From: Tsuneonella aeria
GTDB lineage: Bacteria > Pseudomonadota > Alphaproteobacteria > Sphingomonadales > Sphingomonadaceae
Direction: 5' to 3'
Length of the DNA stretch: 64,000 nucleotides
Assembly: GCF_009827495.1 (NCBI RefSeq)
Contig: NZ_WTZA01000001.1
Span: forward strand, 992,001-1,056,000
Positions 39,228 through 47,645 of the stretch are shown one piece after another. Positions within the stretch are counted from its first letter, which is position 1; each line of letters starts with the position of its first letter. A program made the position numbers and the translations under genes. Below the pieces are notes generated by a model that was given only the letters and a program-made list of their open reading frames with translations, was not told where the DNA came from and did not search any database.

Positions 39228-40174
39228 GCGGCCTCCCTTGCCGGCGCGGCGGTCCGGACCGCGTGGCGCAGCGTCGCCGAACGCGCGCGCGGGTTGCGTG
39301 CAGTCTCCGCCTCGGTCGGGCGCACGCCCTTGGACACGCGCGTGAAGACGGCCGGCGCCGCTTCCGCCGCGGGCAGATGGCGCGATCCGCCGGTGACGGC
39401 AGAGGCATCGCGCAGAAACCGCTTCACGATCCGGTCTTCCAGGCTGTGAAAGCTGACCACTGCCAGCCGCCCGCCTTCGCCCAGCAGCACTTCGGCTGCA
39501 TTCAACGCATCTTCCAGTTCGCTCAATTCCGCATTCACGTGAATGCGCACGGCCTGGAAGCTGCGCGTGGCAGGGTCCTTCGGCGCGCCGGGGCGATAGC
39601 CCAGCGCCTTGCGCACGACGCGGGCGAGATCTCCCGTCGTCTCAAGCGGCCGCGCCGCGACGATGGCACGCGCCACGCGGCGGCTCTGGCGTTCCTCTCC
39701 ATAGGTGTAGAGGACGTCGGCGATCGCGCCCTCTTCGGCGGTGTTGAGGAAGTCCGCAGCGGTGGGGCCGGACTGGCTCATGCGCATGTCGAGCGGGCCC
39801 TCGGCGGAAAACGCGAAACCGCGCCCCGCCTGGTCGAGCTGCATCGAGGACACGCCGATATCCATCACAATCCCGTCGACGCGCGCCAGCCCCGAATCGG
39901 CGAGCGCGTTAACCATTTCGGAGAAACGGCGGGGATGGAGAACCAGCCGCGGGGGGTTTTCCGCAGTTTCCGGCCATTCGCGGCCCGCGGCGATCGCATC
40001 GGGATCGCGGTCGAAGGCATGGACGGTCGCGCCGGCATCCAGCAGCGCGCGGGAATAGCCACCCGCGCCGAACGTCGCGTCAACGATCACCTCGCCGGGC
40101 TGCGGGGCGAGCGCGGCGACCACTTCGTCGAGCAGGACGGGGATGTGCGGCGCTGCGGACGCGGGGGCCATCAC
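39224..40174 (-). CDS. rsmH: 16S rRNA (cytosine-1402-N4)-methyltransferase
   Basis: SAM-dependent enzyme (formerly MraW) that methylates C1402 in the ribosomal P site. The 316-residue product has [13 protein letters not shown], the SAM loop [31 protein letters not shown], and the C-terminal [16 protein letters not shown]. The start is the same GTG-ATG doublet seen at ftsL (40174/40171), with the GTG overlapping the mraZ stop. Confidence 0.95.
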   Translation of the reverse strand: MMAPASAAPHIPVLLDEVVAALAPQPGEVIVDATFGAGGYSRALLDAGATVHAFDRDPDAIAAGREWPETAENPPRLVLHPRRFSEMVNALADSGLARVDGIVMDIGVSSMQLDQAGRGFAFSAEGPLDMRMSQSGPTAADFLNTAEEGAIADVLYTYGEERQSRRVARAIVAARPLETTGDLARVVRKALGYRPGAPKDPATRSFQAVRIHVNAELSELEDALNAAEVLLGEGGRLAVVSFHSLEDRIVKRFLRDASAVTGGSRHLPAAEAAPAVFTRVSKGVRPTEAETARNPRARSATLRHAVRTAAPAREAA

Positions 40175-40650
40175 TTCGCCTTCCCTTCCGCCAGGAACTG
40201 CGCGCAGGCGGCCTTCGCGGCGGCCCAGGCGTCGTCCATCTTCATCAGCTCGGCGGGATTCCAGATGGTGAAGCTGCGGCCGCCGCCCTGGAAGAACAAT
40301 GCGTCTTCGACGTTGCCGAGCATGCGCAGGTGATCGGGCAGGACGAATCGGCCCGAGTCGTCGAACGGCACCCGGGCGAACCCGAACAGCTGCGCCGCGC
40401 GCGTATCACGGTCGAAGTCCGGTCCGGCGCGATCTTCCTCGCGGTCGAGCTGGGTTTCCAGCTCCAGCTGGCGGGAGAGGCCGAAGCCGACGAGGCAGGC
40501 GAAACGCGGATGCTTGTCGAGGCACAGGATCTTGCCGTCGCTCGAGGTCTTGACCGCGCTGCGGAACAGCGGGGGCAGCACGAAACGACCCTTGTCGCCG
40601 GCGGGCGAAAAGGCCTGTCCCGAATAGCCGCCGAAGGCCGCCGCTGCCAC
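40171..40650 (-). CDS. mraZ: Transcriptional regulator MraZ
   Basis: First gene of the dcw cluster. MraZ is a DNA-binding ring protein that represses its own operon in E. coli. The 159-residue product has two SpoVT/AbrB-like domains, each with a GRFVLP motif ([10 protein letters not shown] and [10 protein letters not shown]). The GTG at 40650 ([13 protein letters not shown]) has a strong GGGAGGGGG ribosome site just upstream; no ATG fits. A candidate operator lies about 165-200 bases upstream. Confidence 0.94.
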   Translation of the reverse strand: MAAAAFGGYSGQAFSPAGDKGRFVLPPLFRSAVKTSSDGKILCLDKHPRFACLVGFGLSRQLELETQLDREEDRAGPDFDRDTRAAQLFGFARVPFDDSGRFVLPDHLRMLGNVEDALFFQGGGRSFTIWNPAELMKMDDAWAAAKAACAQFLAEGKAK

Positions 40651-40740
40651 GTGAACCCCCTCCCCTCGCCTGCCCCCGCCAGTGCGGAAGCGCCCACGGA
40701 ACACGCCGCCGCCCATCCGGGGGCGCGAGCGCCTCCGGCT

Positions 40741-40763
40741 CGCATCGGAGGAAGCCCGATGCG
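40741..40763 (-). other. Leader hairpin of the mraZ transcript
   Basis: CGCATCGG and CCGATGCG form a perfect 8-bp stem with a 7-base loop, 91 bases before the mraZ GTG. No U-run follows, so it is not a simple terminator. It could be a processing or stability element. Confidence 0.45.
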
Positions 40764-40814
40764 CATGCTGGAACGTTGTGACCGATGGAGGATGTTATTA
40801 ACTTTCTTCACCTT

Positions 40815-40853
40815 GGGATGGAAGGGAAAAAAGCGGGATTTCACGGGAATGGG
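40815..40853 (+). promoter_or_regulatory. GGGA repeat array, candidate MraZ operator
   Basis: GGGA occurs at 40815, 40824, 40835 and 40845 and GGGC at 40851, spaced 9, 11, 10 and 6 bases. E. coli MraZ binds tandem TGGGN repeats with 10-base spacing in front of mraZ. Here the repeats lie on the strand opposite the gene and overlap the region where a -35 box would fall. Confidence 0.4.
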
Positions 40854-40864
40854 CGGTTAACCGC
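40853..40864. promoter_or_regulatory. Perfect 12-bp palindrome GCGGTTAACCGC
   Basis: Self-complementary over 12 bases, 9 bases from the DnaA box. The same GGTTAAC core sits next to the DnaA box before ftsZ. The regulator is unknown. Confidence 0.45.
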
Positions 40865-40872
40865 TAATTTCA

Positions 40873-40881
40873 TGTGGATAA
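40873..40881 (-). promoter_or_regulatory. Exact DnaA box upstream of mraZ
   Basis: Minus-strand TTATCCACA, an exact consensus DnaA box about 220 bases before the mraZ GTG. It is the only exact copy I found besides the one before ftsZ. Confidence 0.55.
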
Positions 40882-40995
40882 TCATGCGGACAAGTGTCTT
40901 CGTCGCCGCTCCATGGCGGAATGATTCGGCCCAGAATACAGAAGGTTAGTGGGTGCGCTGCACCCGCCGGAACAGCTTTCCCGCGAAATCCCGTG

Positions 40996-41736
40996 TTACG
41001 GGAAGGCGCGCAACAGCAGGGCCTCGAAGGCGTGGCCCCCGCCATCCACGCCGCGCGCGGATTCAAGCACGGCGGCGTCCGCAAACACGACGACCCGCCC
41101 TTTTCCGACCTGGCATTCGGCAATGAGCCCGGCGGATTCGATGGCGCATTCCGATCCGGGACCAGCCACGGGGCGCAGGGCCCCGGCGAGGCGGACCGGC
41201 ACCGCCTGCCCGCCGACCGCCACCAGCCGTTCCCGCCCGTCCTGATCTTCGTCGAACGTGAGTTCCAGCCCCCAGCGGCTGAGGATCGGCGAAAGCAGCA
41301 CGACATCCTGCGGCCTTCGCCGGTCGCCGATGGCGAAGCGCGATTCCTCGGTCAGCAGGGGATCGGCGAACAGCAGCACCCGCCCACCTGCGCGCACCCA
41401 TTCGTCCAGCGCGACATTCTCTGCCGGAGCCAGCGGCCGGGGCTGCGCCATCACGAGCGAGCGCAAGGGCGCGAGGACCTGGGCATCGAGCGCGTCGAGC
41501 GGCACGGGCGTGAAGCGATCTTCCAGCGCGGTGCGCACCCAGTGCGGCGCCGCATCGGGCGCAATCAGTTCGCCGAGCGAGGCGGTTTCGGGCCAGACGA
41601 CGGGCAAGGATGAAAACAGGCCGAGGGGCGCACGGGGTTCCGCCCGGTCGGCCAGCGCCCACCCGGCGGCGCCGGCCAGGGCAAGGCCCGCAGCTGCGGC
41701 CGCGAGCGTGGCTGCACGCCGCTTAACGCGCGCCAC
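40996..41736 (-). CDS. GldG/DUF4350-like membrane-anchored protein
   Basis: A 246-residue protein with a basic head and one N-terminal hydrophobic segment (about 8-25), then a soluble domain. The segment LDEWVRAGGRVLLFADPLL resembles the GldG/ABC-transporter auxiliary and DUF4350 families, which share a glutamine-amidotransferase-like fold. The family call is tentative and the function unknown. I chose the GTG at 41736 (VARVKRRAAT), which overlaps the preceding gene by 14 bases. The two genes probably form a unit. Confidence 0.65.
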   Translation of the reverse strand: MARVKRRAATLAAAAAGLALAGAAGWALADRAEPRAPLGLFSSLPVVWPETASLGELIAPDAAPHWVRTALEDRFTPVPLDALDAQVLAPLRSLVMAQPRPLAPAENVALDEWVRAGGRVLLFADPLLTEESRFAIGDRRRPQDVVLLSPILSRWGLELTFDEDQDGRERLVAVGGQAVPVRLAGALRPVAGPGSECAIESAGLIAECQVGKGRVVVFADAAVLESARGVDGGGHAFEALLLRAFP

Positions 41737-42058
41737 CGGGTTCGGCTGCGTCGGTCGCGTTCCTTTCCGGCGCGGCCGGCACATCGGGCAAGTCGGGCAC
41801 GACGCCCGCGTCGGCCAGGGGATCGGTTCCCGGCGCCGGCACCTGGGACGTCGCGGTGGCGGCCGCTGCCGGCACCACGGTTTCGTCCGATTGCTTGGCC
41901 CGTTCCTCGATGACGCTGGCGAGCCCGACAATAAGGACGATGCCGATCAGCAGCGAAACGCCCACTTGCAGGCGGTGCAACGCCTGTGCCCGGGTTCCGC
42001 CCAACGGCGCCGCGCCGATCGCATCCCGGTCGTCGGCCGCAAGGGTGTCATTATCCAT
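41723..42058 (-). CDS. Small single-pass membrane protein
   Basis: A 111-residue protein of unknown function. A polar N-tail (MDNDTLAADDRDA) is followed by one strong membrane helix (LQVGVSLLIGIVLIVGLASVI, about 31-50) and an Ala/Pro/Asp-rich tail predicted to face the periplasm. It overlaps the start of the GldG-like gene by 14 bases, suggesting a shared membrane complex. No conserved motif recognised. Confidence 0.7.
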   Translation of the reverse strand: MDNDTLAADDRDAIGAAPLGGTRAQALHRLQVGVSLLIGIVLIVGLASVIEERAKQSDETVVPAAAATATSQVPAPGTDPLADAGVVPDLPDVPAAPERNATDAAEPGGAR

Positions 42059-42102
42059 CGTGCAAGGCTAGCCGATGCACTTGTCCAGTCAATGAACGCG
42101 CC

Positions 42103-43104
42103 TCAGCCCTCGCGCAGCCAGTCGAACACCGGCAGGCCTTTCGCGCGCAGCCAGGCCGCATCGTAGAGCGTGGAGAGATAGCGGAAGCCCGTGTCGCACA
42201 GGATCGTCGCCACCCGCGCCTCGGAGCCGAGTTCGCGGCCCAGCATGACCGCGCCCGCCACGTTGATCCCGGACGACAGGCCCAGGCACAGCCCTTCTTC
42301 CCGCAGCAGACGAGCGACCCATTCCAGCCCTTCGGCGTCCGAAACGCGGAACTGCGTGTCGATCGGCGCGCCTTCGAGGTTGCCGGTGATGCGGCCCTGA
42401 CCGATCCCTTCGGCCACCGAAGTGCCTTCGGACTGAAGCTCCCCGGTCGCGTAATAGCTGTAGAGCGCGGCCCCGTGCGGATCGGTGAGCGCGATCCGCA
42501 CCGTCTCGTCCCGCTCCTTCAGGCCCATGCCGACGCCCGCCAGCGTGCCGCCAGTCCCGGCCGCGCAGGTGAAGCCGCTGATGCGCCCGTCCATCTGGTC
42601 CCACAACTCGGCCGCGGTCGTCTCGATATGGGTCTTGCGGTTCGCCGTGTTGTCGAACTGGTTCGCCCAGATCGCGCCCGGCGTGTCCTCTGCCAGCCGG
42701 CGGCTTGCATGGACGAAGTGGTTGGCGTCGGAATACTTCGTCGGCGGGACCAGCACGAGTTCCGCGCCCAGCGCGCGCAGGGTCGCCATCTTTTCCGCGC
42801 TCTGGTTGTCGGGCATGACGATGATCGTGCGATAGCCGAGCGCGTTGGCAACGAGCGCCAGGCCGATCCCGGTGTTGCCGGCCGTGCCTTCCACGATCGT
42901 GCCGCCGGGTGCCAGTTCGCCTCGCGCTTCCGCATCGCGCACGATGCCGAGCGCCGCGCGATCCTTCACGCTGCCGCCAGGGTTGGCGAATTCGCATTTG
43001 CCCCAGATCTCGCAGCCGGCCGCCTGGCTGGGGCCCTTGAGCAAGACGAGCGGGGTGTTGCCGATCAGGTCGAGCGTCGATGCCCGCGCGGGAGGTGCCA
43101 TCAT
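42103..43104 (-). CDS. cysK: Cysteine synthase A family O-acetylserine sulfhydrylase
   Basis: Fold-type II PLP enzyme that joins sulfide with O-acetylserine to make cysteine, the sink for the sulfide produced by CysHI. The 333-residue product has the Schiff-base Lys47 in NPGGSVKDRAAL, GTAGNTGIGLA for substrate binding, TGGTLAGVGMG for the phosphate of PLP, and LGLSSGINVAGA. Tandem ATG codons at 43104 and 43101 are both possible starts. It is not clustered with the cys operon 31 kb away. Confidence 0.9.
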   Translation of the reverse strand: MMAPPARASTLDLIGNTPLVLLKGPSQAAGCEIWGKCEFANPGGSVKDRAALGIVRDAEARGELAPGGTIVEGTAGNTGIGLALVANALGYRTIIVMPDNQSAEKMATLRALGAELVLVPPTKYSDANHFVHASRRLAEDTPGAIWANQFDNTANRKTHIETTAAELWDQMDGRISGFTCAAGTGGTLAGVGMGLKERDETVRIALTDPHGAALYSYYATGELQSEGTSVAEGIGQGRITGNLEGAPIDTQFRVSDAEGLEWVARLLREEGLCLGLSSGINVAGAVMLGRELGSEARVATILCDTGFRYLSTLYDAAWLRAKGLPVFDWLREG

Positions 43105-43189
43105 GGGGCGATCGCTAGGCTGCGCGCCGCCCGGCCGCAACGCAGTTCCGGTTTGCGCCCGGCTAACCAGCCTTGGCCGGGCGGCCAGG

Positions 43190-43507
43190 TCAATCTTCCT
43201 GCGCGATCGTCACCTTCAGCCCGTCGAGATCGGCAGTGAACGGCAACTGGCACGACAGGCGCGAATCCGCGTTGCGGAAATCGCTCGATTCCAGAAGGTC
43301 GTCCTCGTCCTCGCTCATCGCAGGCAGCCGGTCCTTGAAGGCAGGATCGACATGAACATGGCAGGTCGCGCACGAACAGCATCCGCCGCACAGGGCCAGC
43401 AATTCGTCGAAGCCGTTGTCGCGGATGGCCTCCATCACGGTCAGGCCGTCGGCCGCCTCAACCGTCGATTCCTCGCCGGCACGGTTGACGACGATCAGCT
43501 TGGGCAT
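43190..43507 (-). CDS. 2Fe-2S ferredoxin, adrenodoxin type
   Basis: A 105-residue electron carrier. Cluster ligands follow the adrenodoxin pattern C40-x5-C46-x2-C49 and C86; two additional cysteines (C43, C44) fall inside the loop. The acidic helix ([14 protein letters not shown]) is the usual docking surface for ferredoxin reductase and P450 partners. No partner lies adjacent. Iron-sulfur assembly, P450 or Rieske-oxygenase roles are all possible. Confidence 0.92.
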   Translation of the reverse strand: MPKLIVVNRAGEESTVEAADGLTVMEAIRDNGFDELLALCGGCCSCATCHVHVDPAFKDRLPAMSEDEDDLLESSDFRNADSRLSCQLPFTADLDGLKVTIAQED

Positions 43508-43614
43508 GATGCGGTGCTCCCTTCGCGAAATGCATGGCGCGCCCTGTTGCGCGTGCGGCGCGGCTGCTACGGGCTGGCCGCCGCCTTGGCAAGCAGGAGA
43601 GGACGCGCGCGATA

Positions 43615-44232
43615 ATGGTACTGACCACCGGGCAGATACGGGAAGGGCTCGAAACGGTCGCCGTGCAGGAACCGGCGATCGCCCGGGCGCTTGCCGTCGC
43701 CGGCTATCCCGAGCCGCGCATTCGCGACCGCGGCTATGTCACCCTGCTGCGGGCCATCGTCGGTCAGCAGGTTTCCGTCGCCGCCGCCGCCAGCATGTGG
43801 CGCAAGCTGGAGGACGAACTCGGCCCCGAGATCCCGGCCGCCGACCTGCTGGCGCGCGATTTCGACACGCTGCGCGCCTGCGGCCTGTCACGCCAGAAGC
43901 AGGGGTACGCACGATCGCTGTGCGAGCTGGTGGAAGCAGGCGCGATCGATTTCGACAACCTGCCCGCGGATGACGAGGAGGCGATCGCCCTTCTCACGCA
44001 GATCAAGGGCATCGGCCGCTGGACCGCGGAGATATATCTCCTGTTCGCCGAAGGGCGGCCCGACATCTGGCCCGCGGGCGACCTCGCCATACAGGCCGGG
44101 CTCGGCCGCATCCTCGGGCTCGAGGCGCGCCCGACCGAAAAGGAAACGCGCGCGCTGGCCGAACCGTGGCGGCCGCACCGCGGCGCGGTGACCCTGCTCA
44201 CATGGCATTACTACAACAATGCAGCGCTCTGA
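43615..44232 (+). CDS. alkA: DNA-3-methyladenine glycosylase II (HhH-GPD family)
   Basis: Removes alkylated purines in base excision repair. The 205-residue short form lacks the N-terminal domain of E. coli AlkA. It has the helix-hairpin-helix [13 protein letters not shown] (about 127-139) and the catalytic Asp156 in [12 protein letters not shown] 43615 (MVLTTGQ) follows GGAGAGGACG. It is divergent from the ferredoxin gene across 107 bases; no Fe-S cysteines are present, which argues against EndoIII/MutY. Confidence 0.9.
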   Translation: MVLTTGQIREGLETVAVQEPAIARALAVAGYPEPRIRDRGYVTLLRAIVGQQVSVAAAASMWRKLEDELGPEIPAADLLARDFDTLRACGLSRQKQGYARSLCELVEAGAIDFDNLPADDEEAIALLTQIKGIGRWTAEIYLLFAEGRPDIWPAGDLAIQAGLGRILGLEARPTEKETRALAEPWRPHRGAVTLLTWHYYNNAAL

Positions 44233-44318
44233 TCGCACGGCGTTGCCGCTTGATACGGGGCGGGCGGCGTATTAGACGATTAAGACAGTAGGTTGGAACA
44301 ATTTCAGGGGGACGGGAC

Positions 44319-46385
44319 ATGAACACAATCCGCACGACTTTGGCGATCGCCGCCAGCGCGCTGGCGCTGGCCGGCTGCACCACCATGCAAGAGACACCGA
44401 TGACCACAGCCGCTTCGACTGCCCCCGCCGCCGCACCTGCCCGCTCTGCCCAAGCTGCGCCTCTGATCCCGCGCACCGTATTGTTCGGCAACCCAACCAG
44501 GAGCGCCGGGCGCATCAGCCCGGACGGCAAGTGGCTGAGCTGGCTCGCCCCTTCGAACGGCGTGATGAACGTGTGGGTCGCGCCTGCCGCCCAGCCGGCC
44601 GCCGCGAAGGTGATGACCACCGCGACCGACCGGCCGATCCGGCAATACTTCTGGTCGCCCGACAGCAGCCAGGTGCTCTACATCCAGGACAAGGGCGGCG
44701 ACGAGAACTGGCTGCTCTACGGGATCGATGTCTTGAGCGGCAAGGAAACCGCCCTGACCCCGTTCGAGAAGACGACCGTGCAACTGGTCGGCGCGTCCAC
44801 GGTGAAAAAGGACAAGCTGCTGATCGGCCTGAACAACCGCGATGCGCGCTACCACGATGTCTGGCTGCTCGATCTCAAGACCGGCAAGCTGACCGAGGTC
44901 ATGCGCAACGAACAGTACGCCGGGTTCCTGGCGGACAACAACCTCGACATCCGCATGGCGCTGCGCCCCAACGCCGCGGGCGGGATGGACTACTTCACCG
45001 TCACGGGGGGCAAAGTGGCGGAAAAGCCGATGGCCAGCACCGGCCTTGCCGATTCGCTCACCACCATGCCGGCAGGCTACACCAGCGACGGCAAGACGCT
45101 GTACTGGCTCGACAGCCGGGACCGCAACACCGCGGCGCTGGTGGCGGTCGACACCGCGACGGGCAAGCAGACCGTCATCGCTGAAAACGCCAGGGCTGAT
45201 ATCGGCGGCACTCTTTCCAACCCGATCACCGGCCAGGTGGAAGCCTATTCGGTCGAATACCTGAAGCGCGAATGGACCGCGACGGACCCGGCGGTCAAGG
45301 CGTCGCTCGACTGGCTGGACAGCAAGCTCGACGGGCAGTTCTCCGTCCTCAGCCGCACCGATGACGACAGCCGCTGGGTCGTGGCCAACGACCCCGTGGT
45401 CGCGCCGGCGACGACCTGGCTCTACGACCGCAAGGCCGGCACGCTGACCGAATTCTACACCGCCCGCCCCGATCTCGTCGGCGCGCCGCTGCAGCCGATG
45501 CACGCGCTGGAGGTGCCGGCGCGCGACGGCAAGACCCTGGTGAGCTACCTCACCCTGCCGCCGGGCAGCGACGGGAACGCCGACGGCGTGCCCGACGCGC
45601 CGGTGCCAATGGTGCTGCTCGTCCACGGCGGCCCCTGGGCGCGCGACAGCTTCGGCTACAACAGCGCCCACCAGTGGCTGGCGAACCGCGGCTACGCGGT
45701 GATGAGCGTCAACTTCCGCGGCTCCACCGGCCTCGGCAAGGACTTCATCGAAGCGGGCAACCTGCAATGGGGCCGCGACATGCAGACCGACCTCGACGAT
45801 GCGATGGACTGGGCGGTCGCCCGGGGCGTGACGTCGAAGGACAAAGTGGCGATCATGGGTGGCAGCTACGGCGGCTATGCCACGCTCGCCGGCCTCGCCT
45901 TCACGCCGGAACGCTATGCTTGCGGGGTGGACATCGTGGGCCCGTCGAACCTGGAAACGCTGCTCAAGACGATCCCGCCCTACTGGGCGCCGGTCATCGC
46001 GCAGTTCCACGAACGCATGGGCAACCCCGGCACCGCCGAAGGGCTGGCATTGCTCAAGGAACGCAGCCCGCTCTACAGTGCCGACAAGATCGTGCGCCCG
46101 CTCCTGATCGGCCAGGGCGCCAACGACCCGCGCGTCAACCAGGCCGAAAGCGATCAGATCGTGGAGGCGATGAAGGCCAAGGGCATTCCCGTCACTTACG
46201 TCCTGTTCCCCGACGAAGGGCACGGGTTCGCCAAGCCTGCCAACAATATCGCCTTCAACGCGGTGGCCGAGAATTTCCTCGCCACGTGCCTCGGCGGGCG
46301 GGCGGAGCCGATCGGCGACACCGTGGCGCGCTCCACCGCGAAGATCGTGGAAGGCGCCGCTTACGTGAAGGGTCTGGGCGACTAG
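44319..46385 (+). CDS. S9 family peptidase (prolyl oligopeptidase/DPP-like), predicted lipoprotein
   Basis: Serine peptidase of the alpha/beta-hydrolase clan that cleaves short peptides in the periplasm. The 688-residue product has a lipoprotein signal with lipobox LAGC (Cys20), a beta-propeller-like N-domain (SPDGKWLSWLAP, WSPDSSQVLYIQD repeats) and the C-terminal hydrolase domain with S516 (GGSYGGY), D603 (GANDPRV) and H635 (DEGHGF). A clear GGGGGAC ribosome site precedes the ATG. The next gene is 65 bases downstream on the same strand. Confidence 0.93.
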   Translation: MNTIRTTLAIAASALALAGCTTMQETPMTTAASTAPAAAPARSAQAAPLIPRTVLFGNPTRSAGRISPDGKWLSWLAPSNGVMNVWVAPAAQPAAAKVMTTATDRPIRQYFWSPDSSQVLYIQDKGGDENWLLYGIDVLSGKETALTPFEKTTVQLVGASTVKKDKLLIGLNNRDARYHDVWLLDLKTGKLTEVMRNEQYAGFLADNNLDIRMALRPNAAGGMDYFTVTGGKVAEKPMASTGLADSLTTMPAGYTSDGKTLYWLDSRDRNTAALVAVDTATGKQTVIAENARADIGGTLSNPITGQVEAYSVEYLKREWTATDPAVKASLDWLDSKLDGQFSVLSRTDDDSRWVVANDPVVAPATTWLYDRKAGTLTEFYTARPDLVGAPLQPMHALEVPARDGKTLVSYLTLPPGSDGNADGVPDAPVPMVLLVHGGPWARDSFGYNSAHQWLANRGYAVMSVNFRGSTGLGKDFIEAGNLQWGRDMQTDLDDAMDWAVARGVTSKDKVAIMGGSYGGYATLAGLAFTPERYACGVDIVGPSNLETLLKTIPPYWAPVIAQFHERMGNPGTAEGLALLKERSPLYSADKIVRPLLIGQGANDPRVNQAESDQIVEAMKAKGIPVTYVLFPDEGHGFAKPANNIAFNAVAENFLATCLGGRAEPIGDTVARSTAKIVEGAAYVKGLGD

Positions 46386-46450
46386 GCCCATGGCAATTCG
46401 CAACTGACCGCGCTAGTCCGCTCTTCCAAGGGATTACGGGAGAGCGGACA

Positions 46451-47269
46451 GTGGCGGCACAGGCGGCGCAGCGGCGGGCAATCTTCATCACCGGCGGCGG
46501 GTCGGGCATCGGCCGGGCGATCGCCGAATACTTCGCCGGGCGCGGCTGGTTCGTGGGCCTGGGCGATATCGACGCTGCCGGAATGAAGGAAACCCAGAGC
46601 CGCATCGGCGGGGGGTTCACCTATGCCCACACCTTCGACGTGCGCGACCGCGCGGCATGGGACGTTGCGCTGGACGCGTTCTCCACCGCCGCGGGCGGGC
46701 GGATCGACGTGCTGGCCAACAACGCCGGCATCCCGCTGGGAGGGGCATTGAGCGAGAACACCACGGAAGAGATCGAACGCTGCCTCGATATCAACCTGAA
46801 AGGAATTCTCTTTGGCGCGCAGGCGGCGTTGCCTCATCTTCGCAAGACCGCGCCGGGATCGTGCCTGCTCAATACGGCCAGCGCCGCCGGGATCTACGGC
46901 ACCAGCGGCGCCAGCGTCTATTCCGCCACGAAGTTCGGCGTGCGCGGGGTGACGGAAGCGCTCGACGCGGAATGGGCGGAATTCGGCATCAAGGTGCGCG
47001 ATCTCATGCCCGCCTTCATCGACACGCCGCTGCTGGAACACGCGCCTAACCAGCAGAGCAACCAGGCCATCCGCCAGCGTGTGACAGAAGCCGGGCTCGA
47101 AATCACGCCGGTTCGCGACGTCGCTCAGGCCGCGTGGGATGCGGTGCATGGCGAACGGCTCCACACGCTGGTCGGCAAGACGGCGCGGCGGCTGGCCTTC
47201 GGCGCGCGGTGGATGCCGGGCAGGGTACGCCAGGACGCGCGAAACCGGGCACGCCCACTGGGCGAGTGA
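46451..47269 (+). CDS. Short-chain dehydrogenase/reductase
   Basis: A 272-residue classical SDR with NAD(P)-binding TGGGSGIG (about 14-21), the NNAG motif (LANNAGIPLGG), and the catalytic YSATK. The GTG at 46451 follows a GGGAGAG ribosome site. The acidic residue in GLGDID after strand 2 suggests NAD(H) preference. The C-terminal tail is Arg-rich. Substrate is unknown, and the link to the upstream peptidase is only positional. Confidence 0.87.
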   Translation: MAAQAAQRRAIFITGGGSGIGRAIAEYFAGRGWFVGLGDIDAAGMKETQSRIGGGFTYAHTFDVRDRAAWDVALDAFSTAAGGRIDVLANNAGIPLGGALSENTTEEIERCLDINLKGILFGAQAALPHLRKTAPGSCLLNTASAAGIYGTSGASVYSATKFGVRGVTEALDAEWAEFGIKVRDLMPAFIDTPLLEHAPNQQSNQAIRQRVTEAGLEITPVRDVAQAAWDAVHGERLHTLVGKTARRLAFGARWMPGRVRQDARNRARPLGE

Positions 47270-47287
47270 TCGGCCGGCTTTGGCCCT

Positions 47288-47581
47288 CTAGGCGACCAGC
47301 GCGTCGATCGCGCGCGCCATCGCGGCGTCCCGCTTGCTCAAACCGCCGGCATCGTGGGTGGTCAGTTCGATCTCCACCCGGTTGTAGACGTTCGACCATT
47401 CCGGGTGGTGATCGTGCGTTTCCGCCAGCAGCGCGACGCGGGTCATGAAGGCGAACGCCTCGCTGAAATCGGCGAAGACGAACCGGCGCCCGATCGCCTT
47501 GCCATCGCGAACCAGCGCCCATTCGGGCAGCGCGGCCAGGGCTTCGTCGCGTTCGGTCCCGGTCAGTTCAGCGATTCCCAT
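47288..47581 (-). CDS. phhB: Pterin-4a-carbinolamine dehydratase
   Basis: Dehydrates 4a-hydroxytetrahydropterin for recycling by aromatic amino-acid hydroxylases. The 97-residue product contains the family pattern [24 protein letters not shown] core and [14 protein letters not shown] 47581 opens MGIAELTG. No hydroxylase gene is nearby; in bacteria without one, the protein may serve in other pterin chemistry. Confidence 0.92.
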   Translation of the reverse strand: MGIAELTGTERDEALAALPEWALVRDGKAIGRRFVFADFSEAFAFMTRVALLAETHDHHPEWSNVYNRVEIELTTHDAGGLSKRDAAMARAIDALVA

Positions 47582-47645
47582 GGCGTCATCCCCTGCTTTT
47601 TCGCGCGCTTGTCGGCCCGTCGCCCTTCGCCTAACCGGCGTGTCT

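Larger units (their letters stand above)
40651..40995 (-). promoter_or_regulatory. dcw cluster promoter region and mraZ leader (345 bases, no gene)
   Basis: Reading towards mraZ this gap holds in order: an exact DnaA box (40881-40873), the palindrome GCGGTTAACCGC, four GGGA repeats on the opposite strand, a weak -10-like TTAATA (40801-40796), a perfect hairpin (40763-40741), a second GC hairpin GGCGC-TC-GCGCC, and the purine-rich ribosome site. No open frame in it looks coding. A transcription start near 40790 would give a leader of about 140 bases. Confidence 0.55.

Noticed and set aside
40853..40871. CtrA site (TTAA-N7-TTAA) before mraZ
   Set aside because: The TTAA inside the palindrome is followed 7 bases later by TTTC, only half of the required second element.
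44304..46403. A 699-codon open frame on the minus strand opposite the S9 peptidase gene, and similar long antisense frames at 70-1914, 5271-7115 and 19956-21827 (the last on the plus strand)
   Set aside because: They mirror real genes in GC-rich DNA where stops are rare. Their products are Arg/Gly/His-rich with no recognisable motif.
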